A DNA stretch of 64,000 nucleotides from an uncultured Oscillospiraceae bacterium (lineage in GTDB: Bacteria > Bacillota_A > Clostridia > Oscillospirales > Oscillospiraceae). The stretch covers positions 1 through 64,000 of the forward strand of contig CAJTTS010000013.1 in NCBI GenBank assembly GCA_910579155.1, given 5' to 3'. The translations under genes and the position numbers were made by a program. Shown one piece after another: positions 42,832-50,433 of this stretch. The notes under the pieces were generated by a model. That model ran no database searches, was not told where the DNA came from, and saw nothing but the letters and a program-made list of their open reading frames with translations. How positions within the stretch are numbered: the stretch's first letter is position 1; each line of letters begins with the position of its first letter.

Positions 42832-44031
42832 TCACAACCGGGAACGGATGGCCCGGAGGAATTCCAGCCCCGTCACCTTCTGGGCCTTGGCCTCCCCCTC
42901 CCACAGGCCCACCAGGTCGCCGGTCATCACGCCGCTCTCAATGGTGTCGATGGCGGCCTGCTCCAGCTTCCGGGCAAAGGTGGTCAGCTCGGGCAGAGCG
43001 TCCAGCTCGCCCCGCTTGGCCAGGGCGCCCGTCCAGGCAAACAGGGTGGCCATGGGGTTGGTGGACACCTGCTCTCCCTTCAAGTGTCGGTAGTAGTGCT
43101 GGGTGACAGTGCCGTGGGCGGCCTCGTACTCGTAATTGCCGTCGGGGGACACCAGCACGGAGGTCATCATCGCCAAAGAGCCGAAGGCGGTGGACACCAT
43201 GTCGCTCATCACATCGCCGTCGTAGTTCTTGCAGGCCCAAATGAAGCCGCCCTTGGAGCGGATGACCCGGGCCACCGCATCGTCGATCAGGGTGTAGAAG
43301 TAGGTGATGCCCGCCTGTTCAAATTTCTCCCGATATTCCGCTTCGTATACCTGGTTGAAGATATCCTTGAAGGTGTGGTCGTACTGCTTGGAGATGGTGT
43401 CCTTGGTGGAAAACCACAAATCCTGCTTGGTGTCCAGGGCGAACTGGAAGCAGGAGTGGGCGAACGAGGTAATGGATTGGTTCACGTTAAACTGCCCCTG
43501 GAGCACGCCGGGGCCGTCGAACTGATGAATAGGCTGGCGGGTCTCCTTCCCGTCCGCGCCGGTGAACACCAGCTCCGCCGTGCCGGGGCCAGGCACTTTG
43601 TACTCTGCCGCCTTGTACACGTCCCCAAAGGCGTGGCGGGCGATGGTGATGGGCTGCTCCCAGTTCTTCACCACCGGATTCAGGCCCTTCACCATGATGG
43701 GGGCGCGGAACACGGTGCCGTCCAGAATCGCCCGGATGGTGCCGTTGGGGGACTTCCACATCTGGGACAGCTTATACTCCTCCACCCGCTGGGCGTTGGG
43801 GGTGATGGTGGCGCACTTCACCGCCACGCCGTACTTCTTATTCGCTTCCGCCGCGTCAATGGTCACCTGGTCGCCGGTGCGCTCCCGCTCGGGCAGGCCC
43901 AGGTCGTAATACTCGGTCTTGAGGTCGATATACGGCTCCAGCAGCTCCTCCTTAATCTGCTGCCAGAGGATGCGGGTCATTTCGTCGCCGTCCATCTCCA
44001 CCAGGGGGGTCTTCATTTGCAATTTATCCAT
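42832..44031 (-). CDS. icd: NADP-dependent isocitrate dehydrogenase, eukaryotic-like type
   Basis: 399 residues. MDGDEMTRILWQ, SPNGTIRAILDGTVFR (substrate Ser and Arg), KNYDGDVMSDM and the adenine-binding EAAHGTVTQHYYRH block are typical of subfamily II homodimeric NADP enzymes. It makes 2-oxoglutarate and NADPH, probably for glutamate synthesis in this anaerobe, since no other TCA gene is nearby. AAGGAGAG precedes the ATG. It follows the DUF975 gene by 66 bp. Confidence 0.95.
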   Translation of the reverse strand: MDKLQMKTPLVEMDGDEMTRILWQQIKEELLEPYIDLKTEYYDLGLPERERTGDQVTIDAAEANKKYGVAVKCATITPNAQRVEEYKLSQMWKSPNGTIRAILDGTVFRAPIMVKGLNPVVKNWEQPITIARHAFGDVYKAAEYKVPGPGTAELVFTGADGKETRQPIHQFDGPGVLQGQFNVNQSITSFAHSCFQFALDTKQDLWFSTKDTISKQYDHTFKDIFNQVYEAEYREKFEQAGITYFYTLIDDAVARVIRSKGGFIWACKNYDGDVMSDMVSTAFGSLAMMTSVLVSPDGNYEYEAAHGTVTQHYYRHLKGEQVSTNPMATLFAWTGALAKRGELDALPELTTFARKLEQAAIDTIESGVMTGDLVGLWEGEAKAQKVTGLEFLRAIRSRL

Positions 44032-44097
44032 GGTTTATCTCTCCTTTTACTATGAGACGGCGGGGGCAGAAAACCGCCTCCGCCTTTGGGGCGCCGC

Positions 44098-45282
44098 TCA
44101 GTCCCAGGGATCGTCCTGGGGCGGCTTGGGCGGCCGGGGCGCGGAGCCCCCGCTGCCGTTGCCGCCGCCGGTCCCGGTTCCGCCGCCAATGGCGGGGCCG
44201 CCGCTCCCAATCCCCGAGGTGGGGCCGGTGGTCCAGGTGTAGCCGGTGGGCTGTCCCCAGCCGCCGGAGCCCGGGCCCGGGCCAAAGCCCGGACCGCTGA
44301 TCCGCCCGGCCGCCCGGCCGTCGGCCCAGTCATAGAACCGGGCCATGCACCCGGTGGTGTAGGGCCGCAGCCATACGGACAGGGCGATGAAGCCCACCAG
44401 CGTCAGCCCTCCGATGCCCAGCATCATCAGGACGGACACCACCACTCCTCCTGCGCCGCCGCCTATGCTCATCTGTAATATAAGCGGGAACAGGGCCAGG
44501 AAAAATCCGATGTAGATCATCACAATCAGCAGGAGATACCAGCCGATAAAGGACAACTGGAGCAGAAACGCGTCCTTCATCCTGCCCTTCATCAGGCGCT
44601 TGCTCTCCCGGATGGCGTCCATGCCGGACAGGCCCTTGTCCAGCAGCACATAGTCCACCAGGGCATATCGCAGCTCAACCCAGACGATGCCCAGCCAGAG
44701 CGCCACCATCAGCGCCAGCAGAAACAGGACCATCAGTATCTCAAGGCCAATGGCCACACTCACCAGCATCGCCCCGACGGCCAGTACAAACCAGCCCACG
44801 CTCAGCAGCAGCGACCACAGGAAGATAAACACCCCCGTGAGAATCCGGGTAATCAGCGCCGGGACAACGATGGAAAAGGAGCAGAACAGCCGCTCCAGGG
44901 GCGGGTTCTCCCCCCGGGACATGGACAGGACATAGCCCGTATATCCCACGTTCAGCAGCCCCTGCCACAGGGCGACAACGGCGGACAGCACCATGCCGCC
45001 TACCACCATGCCGAAAATGAACCCCGGGCCACGGCTGACCATCTCCAGCATCGCCCGCTCCATGGCCTCCTCTATCTCATAGCCCCGATACATGTAATTC
45101 ACCAGCAGACCGGAAAAATCCCCGGCGCCCCCGGTGAGCGCCATACCAAGTACGCCGTTGAGGACACCGGTGCTCATGGACGCCATCAGCGTAAACAGCA
45201 ACGTCACCAGCATGGGCCGGGGCCGGGTCATCCGCATGGCCTGCCTCACACTGCGCTTGGCCTGCGCGCGATCAAATTCCAT
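44098..45282 (-). CDS. DUF975 membrane protein with Gly/Pro-rich tail
   Basis: 394 residues with about six membrane helices. RAQAKRSVRQAMR at the N-terminus, LLDKGLSGMDAIRESKRLMKG and LSFIGWYLL match DUF975. The last ~75 residues are an extreme Gly/Pro/Ser tail (GFGPGPGSGGWGQPTG and on), probably disordered. The ATG at 45282 was chosen: AGGAGG (45295-45290) precedes it, while an in-frame ATG at 45405 lies upstream of the promoter. No function is established. Confidence 0.82.
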   Translation of the reverse strand: MEFDRAQAKRSVRQAMRMTRPRPMLVTLLFTLMASMSTGVLNGVLGMALTGGAGDFSGLLVNYMYRGYEIEEAMERAMLEMVSRGPGFIFGMVVGGMVLSAVVALWQGLLNVGYTGYVLSMSRGENPPLERLFCSFSIVVPALITRILTGVFIFLWSLLLSVGWFVLAVGAMLVSVAIGLEILMVLFLLALMVALWLGIVWVELRYALVDYVLLDKGLSGMDAIRESKRLMKGRMKDAFLLQLSFIGWYLLLIVMIYIGFFLALFPLILQMSIGGGAGGVVVSVLMMLGIGGLTLVGFIALSVWLRPYTTGCMARFYDWADGRAAGRISGPGFGPGPGSGGWGQPTGYTWTTGPTSGIGSGGPAIGGGTGTGGGNGSGGSAPRPPKPPQDDPWD

Positions 45283-45348
45283 GGTAATACCTCCTTCTCT
45301 CCGGGGCGGAGCCCGCCCACAAAACTGCTGCGTCAAACAGTTGAAGGT

Positions 45349-45377
45349 ATTATATCGTAAGCCGGGAAAAATTGCAA
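45349..45377 (-). promoter_or_regulatory. Sigma-A promoter of the DUF975-icd unit
   Basis: Minus strand: TTGCAA (45377-45372), 17 bp, perfect TATAAT (45354-45349). Confidence 0.8.
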
Positions 45378-45412
45378 CAGGAAGCGGGCCCGGCCACGGC
45401 TTCAATCCAGGC

Positions 45413-45441
45413 GTGACAACGCTCCTGAATTGTGATATGAT
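45413..45441 (+). promoter_or_regulatory. Sigma-A promoter of the DUF4317 gene
   Basis: GTGACA (45413-45418), 17 bp, TATGAT (45436-45441), divergent from the DUF975 promoter. Confidence 0.7.
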
Positions 45442-45491
45442 ATTTTTACCGCCCCATCGGCGGGCAATTTACAACAAGCGAGGGATATCCC

Positions 45492-46646
45492 ATGAATACG
45501 AAAGAGCTGAGCGAGCTGCGCCGCCGCTTCCGCCCCAATAAAAACGCCATCAGCCATATTTACGGCTGCTACGTGGGCGCGACAAAAGAGATCATCGCCG
45601 AGATCGACCAGTCCCTGGCCCTGCTCAGCGAGGACGATGCCGAGGGCTGCCTGGGGCTGCTGAAAAAAGCCCTGTCCGGCTCTCTGGGCCGCAACCTCAT
45701 CGACGTGGGCTTCACCACCCAGCAGGTGGCCGAGGGCGTGGAGCACAAGCTGCTGCGGGACCTGCGGGACTGCAAGCTGAAGGATAAGGACCTGCGCCGC
45801 CAATTCTATGAGACCGTCATTCAGAACGTGGACATGGGGGAGGAGAACTTCCTCATCCTGCTGGCCCACGACACCTACGACGTGCCCTTCCGCTCCAAGA
45901 ACGATGATTTGCTGGACGACTCCTCCGACACCGTATACTCCTATCTGGTGTGCGCCCTCTGTCCTATGCGGGAGGGCAGGCCGGGACTGGGCTATATCCC
46001 TGCGGACAACGTGCTGCACATGAAAACCGCCGGGCAGCTCGCCGCCCCCCCGGAGATCGGCTTCCTCTTCCCCGCCTTCGACGACCGGTGCGCCAATCTG
46101 TACAACGCCCTGTACTACGCCCACAAGCCGGAGCTTCTCCACGGCGAGTTCATCGAAGGGGTATTCGGCGTCCAGCCCCCCTTGTCCGCCCCGGAACAGA
46201 AGGAGGCGTTCGAGTCCGCCCTGTCCGACGCGCTGGGGGTGGAATGCAGCATGGAGCTGGTCCAGGCCGTCCACGAGCAGATGCGGGAGCGGATGGAGCT
46301 GCACAAGGAGAGCCAGAACCCGGACCCCCTCACCGTCACGGCGAAAGACGTGGGCGGGATGCTGCGGGAGTGCGGCATTGAGGAGGAGCGGGTGTCCGCC
46401 TTCCAGGACTACTGCGGCCAGCGGCTGGGGGAGGACGCCGCTATGGACCCGGCCAACCTCATCGACAGCAAGCGCTTCCAGATCAAGGCCGGGGAGATCA
46501 CCATCACCGTCAAACCGGAGCTCAGCGGCCAGGTGGAGGCCCGGGTGCTGGAGGGCCGCAAGTACATCCTCATCCCCGCCGGGGACGGCGTGGAGGTCAA
46601 CGGCCTGGCCGTGGAGCTGGAGGCGGAGCCCGCTGCAAAAATCTAG
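45492..46646 (+). CDS. DUF4317 protein
   Basis: 384 residues, soluble, no signal peptide. ELSELRRRFRPNKNAISHIYGCYV at the N-terminus, LILLAHDTYDVPF and CPMREGRPGLGYIPADN are recognisable DUF4317 blocks. The family is widespread in clostridia and has no known function. It has its own promoter and a downstream terminator, so it is transcribed alone. Confidence 0.85.
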   Translation: MNTKELSELRRRFRPNKNAISHIYGCYVGATKEIIAEIDQSLALLSEDDAEGCLGLLKKALSGSLGRNLIDVGFTTQQVAEGVEHKLLRDLRDCKLKDKDLRRQFYETVIQNVDMGEENFLILLAHDTYDVPFRSKNDDLLDDSSDTVYSYLVCALCPMREGRPGLGYIPADNVLHMKTAGQLAAPPEIGFLFPAFDDRCANLYNALYYAHKPELLHGEFIEGVFGVQPPLSAPEQKEAFESALSDALGVECSMELVQAVHEQMRERMELHKESQNPDPLTVTAKDVGGMLRECGIEEERVSAFQDYCGQRLGEDAAMDPANLIDSKRFQIKAGEITITVKPELSGQVEARVLEGRKYILIPAGDGVEVNGLAVELEAEPAAKI

Positions 46647-46764
46647 CGCGGAACATTTAATACTTTTGTAACAGTTTGGCTTGAACTTTCGTAACGACTT
46701 TCCTTTATTCTATTTCTTGCAAGAGATATCCTTTCTTTTTCATTCTATCCTCCATCCTCAAAAG

Positions 46765-46793
46765 AAGAACCGGGGCCAAAGGCCCCGGTTCTT
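46765..46793. terminator. Bidirectional terminator between DUF4317 and marR
   Basis: A 13-bp perfect stem (46765-46777 with 46781-46793), AAA loop, with TT/AA ends. The 46647-46764 stretch before it is AT-rich and holds no gene that I can see. Confidence 0.85.
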
Positions 46794-46799
46794 TGCGTC

Positions 46800-47261
46800 T
46801 TATTCCAGGTATTTCTTCCGGATCAAGGCAGAGACGCCCCGCAGACCGCAGACCAGCGCCGACCTCTCCTCTTCGGTCAGCGCCTGCACGGCGGCCTCCA
46901 CCAGCTCCCGGTGAAAATCGCTGTGGCGGCGGTCGGCCTCCCGGCCCTTCTCCGTGGGGCGCAGTCGGACGGAGCGCTTATCGCTGCCGTCCCGCACCCG
47001 CTCCAGATAGCCCTTGACCTCCAACTGGTTTACCGCCACGGTAAGGGTGCCCGCCGTCACGCGCTGGGCGGCAGCGATGGCGGAGGAGCGGTTGTCCCGC
47101 CCCTGGTCCACTGCGCGGCACACCTCCTCGATGAGGTGCATCTCCCGTACGGACAGATCGGCGTAGCTCTTAGCCACGTAGAGTTCCTCCGTTTTCAGAA
47201 CGTCGTTGAACGCCTCCACCAAAAAGGCGTTCAACTCTTTTTGATAGCGGTCGTTTTCCAT
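46800..47261 (-). CDS. MarR-family regulator, FabT-like candidate
   Basis: 153 residues with a MarR winged helix: REMHLIEEVCRA, TAGTLTVAVNQLEVKGYLERVRDGSDKRSVRLRPTEKG (wing). The ATG at 47261 follows AAGGAGCG, 10 bp after the degV stop. The operon promoter carries three TTTGA-N3-TCAAA dyads, which resemble the site of FabT, a MarR repressor of fatty-acid genes. Together with degV/fakB this suggests a lipid-responsive autoregulator. That link is inference. Confidence 0.88.
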   Translation of the reverse strand: MENDRYQKELNAFLVEAFNDVLKTEELYVAKSYADLSVREMHLIEEVCRAVDQGRDNRSSAIAAAQRVTAGTLTVAVNQLEVKGYLERVRDGSDKRSVRLRPTEKGREADRRHSDFHRELVEAAVQALTEEERSALVCGLRGVSALIRKKYLE

Positions 47262-47271
47262 GGCGCGCTCC

Positions 47272-48123
47272 TTACTCCGCCGCGATGTACGCCACACCAA
47301 CCGCGCCGGGGCCCACATGGGTGCCGATCACCGCGCCGATGGAACCCATCACCGGGGGCCGGTCCTGGGGCAGCACGTCCTTCAGCGCCTCCATGCACAC
47401 GGGCACCCGCTCGGGGGAGTTGGAGTGGCCGTAGCCCACCGGATGGTCCGGGTCCGCAGGCTCCTTTTGGATCCGCCGGGCGATCCACTCCAGGCCGGAG
47501 GCCATGGACCTGGCCTTGCCCAGGGCCTCCACCGTCCCGCGGCCGTCCACCCCCACGATGGGCTTGATGCCCAGCAGTCCACCCACGGCGGCGGTGGCCG
47601 CGGAGATACGTCCGCCCCGTTTCAGGTAGGTCAGGGTGTCCACGATGGCCAGCAGCCTGGTGCGCCGGGCCAGCTCCTCCACACCGGCGGCGACATCGGC
47701 GGCAGACAGTCCCCGATCCCGCAGCCGGGCCGCCTCCTCCACCAGCAGAGCCAGGGCGAAGGTAGCGGTGCGGGAGTCCACGACGTGTATCTCTCCGCCC
47801 TCCACCATATCCCGGGCGATACAGGCGGACTGGCAGGTGCCGCTCAGCTCCGCCGACACGAAAATGCCCACGATCTGGTCTCCCTGGTCTGCGTACTTCT
47901 GGAACAGCTCCAGGAAATCGTCGGGATTGAGCTGGGAGGTGGTGGGCAGCTCCCGGCTGGAAGCAAGGCGGGCAAAAAACTCCTCCCGGGTGATGTCCAC
48001 CCCGTCCCGGAAACTCTCCTCGCCAAAAAATACCCGCATGGGGATAACGTCAACGTTCAGCTCCGCCCCCCGCTGGAGGCTCATGTCGCTGGTGCCGTCG
48101 GTGATGATGCGTACCATATCCAT
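47272..48123 (-). CDS. DegV/FakB-family fatty-acid-binding protein
   Basis: 283 residues, the normal DegV size. RIITDGTSDMS, SAELSGTCQSA, HVVDSRTATFALA and LTYLKRGGRIS are family blocks. FakB proteins hold a fatty acid while FakA phosphorylates it, for incorporation of host fatty acids into membrane lipids. FakA is not in the window. The ATG at 48123 follows GAAAGGA. First gene of the degV-marR operon. Confidence 0.92.
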   Translation of the reverse strand: MDMVRIITDGTSDMSLQRGAELNVDVIPMRVFFGEESFRDGVDITREEFFARLASSRELPTTSQLNPDDFLELFQKYADQGDQIVGIFVSAELSGTCQSACIARDMVEGGEIHVVDSRTATFALALLVEEAARLRDRGLSAADVAAGVEELARRTRLLAIVDTLTYLKRGGRISAATAAVGGLLGIKPIVGVDGRGTVEALGKARSMASGLEWIARRIQKEPADPDHPVGYGHSNSPERVPVCMEALKDVLPQDRPPVMGSIGAVIGTHVGPGAVGVAYIAAE

Positions 48124-48140
48124 CAATTCCTTTCAAGTAC

Positions 48141-48185
48141 TTTGATGCTCAAATATTTTGAATTTCAAATCTTTTGATTTTCAAA
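48141..48185 (-). promoter_or_regulatory. Three tandem TTTGA-N3-TCAAA operators
   Basis: Perfect dyads at 48141-48153 (N3 = TGC), 48157-48169 (ATT) and 48173-48185 (TTT), each starting 16 bp after the last. They lie just downstream of the -10 box; the third covers the predicted transcription start. The half-site TTTGA/TCAAA resembles published FabT sites. Binding by the MarR protein of the same operon is the obvious hypothesis. Confidence 0.85.
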
Positions 48186-48187
48186 AT

Positions 48188-48216
48188 ATCATATACGCGC
48201 CGGCGGCTTTTGTCAA
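48188..48216 (-). promoter_or_regulatory. Sigma-A promoter of degV-marR
   Basis: Minus strand: perfect TTGACA (48216-48211), 17 bp, TATGAT (48193-48188). The operator array begins 2 bp after the -10 box. Confidence 0.85.
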
Positions 48217-48371
48217 TTCCCGCTTTTCCAAAAAAGCGGCTAGAAAACCCGCGCAATTGTGAGTTTTCACCATCCGGAGCGGTTCATTTCCGTCCCACCC
48301 CGTCCCCCCTGCCTGGGCTCCGCCCTTCAAAATATTCCCCATGATATCCCCCCGATTCCCCCACACAGCCA

Positions 48372-48400
48372 TTGACAAACCAGGGGAGAAACAGTTAAAC
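48372..48400 (+). promoter_or_regulatory. Probable promoter of the exchanger gene
   Basis: Perfect TTGACA (48372-48377), 17 bp, TTAAAC (48395-48400). The ~75-nt leader that follows contains CTCCGG/CCGGAG arms just before the ribosome-binding site GGGAGG. The remaining 48217-48371 stretch shows no gene. Confidence 0.5.
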
Positions 48401-48480
48401 TATAGCTGGTTTGATATGCCCGTATACTTCGAGAACCTGGCTCCGGCAAAACATAACCGGAGTCCTGGGAGGTAATTCCA

Positions 48481-49452
48481 ATGATTGAAGCGGTTCTTTT
48501 ATTTGCTGTGGGCTTGGTCTTTCTCATCAAGGGGGGCGACTGGTTCGTGGACGGCGCCACCGGGATCGCCCGGCGGTTCCGCCTGCCCGAGCTGCTCATC
48601 GGCGCCACGGTGGTGTCCATCGGCACCACCCTGCCCGAGGTGATGGTGTCCACCACCTCCGCCGTCAGCGGACACGGCGAGATCGCCTACGGAAACGCCA
48701 TCGGCTCCGTCATCTGCAACACCGCCCTCATCGCCGCCATCACCGTGGCCGTCCGCCCCGGCAAGGTGGACCCCAAGTCCCTGCGCCTGCCGGTGGCCTT
48801 TTTCTTCACCGCCGCCGCCATTTACGCCGGCGTGGCCTATACCACCGGGTATTTCAGCCGGGTTACCGGCTTCATCCTCCTGTCCATGTTCGTGGCGTAT
48901 ATGGCCGCCACGGTGTGGCAGATGAAAACGGACGCCGGCTCCAAACCCCGCTCCCACCCCGAGTCCCAGGCCGAAGAGGGCTCCACCGGGAAGGATATCG
49001 GAATGATTGTCGTCGGCGCCGCCCTGATCGCCGTGGGCGCCAACCTGCTGGTGGACAACGGCACCAAAATCGCCCAGGCTCTGGGTGTGCCCGAATCGGT
49101 GATCGCCCTCACCTTCGTGGCCCTGGGCACCTCCCTGCCCGAGCTGGTCACCGCCGTCACCTCCCTGGCCAAGGGCCACGGGGCGCTGTCCCTGGGCAAC
49201 GTCGTCGGCGCCAACCTGTTCAATCTGGTGCTGGTGTCCGGCGTGTCGGTGGCCCTGGCCCCCTTTGAAATCCCTCAAAATTCCACCATCGCGGGCCATA
49301 ACGCCTCCTTGGTCATGGACATCCCGGTGATGTTCTTTGTTATGGCCTTCCTCACCCTCCCCGCCCTCAAGCGGGGACGGCTCAGCCGCATTCAGGGCAT
49401 CGTTTTGCTGGCAGTATATGCCGCGTTCTGCGTGGTACAATTCACCATCTGA
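48481..49452 (+). CDS. Sodium/calcium exchanger (YrbG-like, CaCA family)
   Basis: 323 residues, about ten membrane helices. The two inverted alpha repeats are clear: GATVVSIGTTLPEVMVS...GNAIGSVICN and FVALGTSLPELVTAVTS...GNVVGANLFN. These bind the exchanged cations. A hydrophilic loop (~153-172) separates the halves. It probably exports Ca2+ or another divalent cation for Na+ or H+. The transcript has a structured leader. Confidence 0.92.
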   Translation: MIEAVLLFAVGLVFLIKGGDWFVDGATGIARRFRLPELLIGATVVSIGTTLPEVMVSTTSAVSGHGEIAYGNAIGSVICNTALIAAITVAVRPGKVDPKSLRLPVAFFFTAAAIYAGVAYTTGYFSRVTGFILLSMFVAYMAATVWQMKTDAGSKPRSHPESQAEEGSTGKDIGMIVVGAALIAVGANLLVDNGTKIAQALGVPESVIALTFVALGTSLPELVTAVTSLAKGHGALSLGNVVGANLFNLVLVSGVSVALAPFEIPQNSTIAGHNASLVMDIPVMFFVMAFLTLPALKRGRLSRIQGIVLLAVYAAFCVVQFTI

Positions 49453-49489
49453 CCGGGGCGTGCGCGCCCCTTTGAAGGAGGTTCTTTCC

Positions 49490-50401
49490 ATGAAGAAGCC
49501 GGTCCTCGTCATCATGGCCGCGGGCATGGGCAGCCGCTACGGCGGTTGTAAGCAGATGGACCCCGTGGGCAGCCACGACCAGGTCATTTTGGACTACTCG
49601 ATCTATGACGCCCGCCGGGCGGGCTTCGAGACGGTGATTTTTGTCATCAAGCACGAGATCGAGGCGGATTTCAAGGAGCGTATCGGCTCCCGTGTGGCGC
49701 GGCATATGGACGTGCGGTACGCTTTCCAGCGCATGGACGACCTGCCGGATGGGTATTCCATCCCACAAGGCCGCACCAAGCCCTGGGGCACCGCCCAGGC
49801 TGCGCTGGCCGCCCAGCCCCTCATCGACGGCCCCTTCGCCATTATCAACGCCGACGACTACTATGGCCGGTCGGCGTTCCAGACCATTTACGACTACCTG
49901 TGCGCCCACCCTGACGGGGACGAGTACGCCATGGTGGCCTACCGCCTGGAGAACACCGTCACCGACTACGGCCACGTGGCCCGGGGAGTGTGCCGGGTGG
50001 GGGCGGACGGCTACCTCACCGGCATCGTGGAGCGCACCCGTATCGAGAAGGGCCCGCCCCCCCGGTTCACCGAGGACGAGGGGAATACCTGGACCGAGCT
50101 GCCCGGGGACACCATGGTGTCCATGAACTTCTGGGGCTTCACCCCTTCCCTGTTAGACCGGGCCCGGCGGCGGTTCCCCGATTTCCTGGACCAGGCGCTG
50201 GCAGAAAACCCCATGAAGGCGGAGTATCTCCTGCCCACCCTGGTGGGGCAACTGATCGACCAAGGCGAGGTCACCGTGCGGGCCCTGTCCTCGGGGGACA
50301 AGTGGTACGGCGTCACCTACAAGGAGGATAAGCCCGCCGTATCCGGCGCCATCGCCGGGATGACGGCCCAGGGACTGTACCCCGAACAGCTCTGGCCCTG
50401 A
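49490..50401 (+). CDS. Sugar-phosphate nucleotidyltransferase-like protein
   Basis: 303 residues of the NTP_transferase fold. MAAGMGSRYGG is the nucleotide-binding loop at the N-terminus; FAIINADDYYG has the metal-binding Asp. It differs from RmlA and GalU in detail (KQMDPVGSHDQVILDYSIYDA) and belongs to a clostridial group of uncertain substrate. The ATG at 49490 follows GAAGGAGG. It is 32 bp upstream of ppk. Confidence 0.85.
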   Translation: MKKPVLVIMAAGMGSRYGGCKQMDPVGSHDQVILDYSIYDARRAGFETVIFVIKHEIEADFKERIGSRVARHMDVRYAFQRMDDLPDGYSIPQGRTKPWGTAQAALAAQPLIDGPFAIINADDYYGRSAFQTIYDYLCAHPDGDEYAMVAYRLENTVTDYGHVARGVCRVGADGYLTGIVERTRIEKGPPPRFTEDEGNTWTELPGDTMVSMNFWGFTPSLLDRARRRFPDFLDQALAENPMKAEYLLPTLVGQLIDQGEVTVRALSSGDKWYGVTYKEDKPAVSGAIAGMTAQGLYPEQLWP

Positions 50402-50433
50402 ATCACAGAGAAAACAAGGAGGCGTGTTCCACT

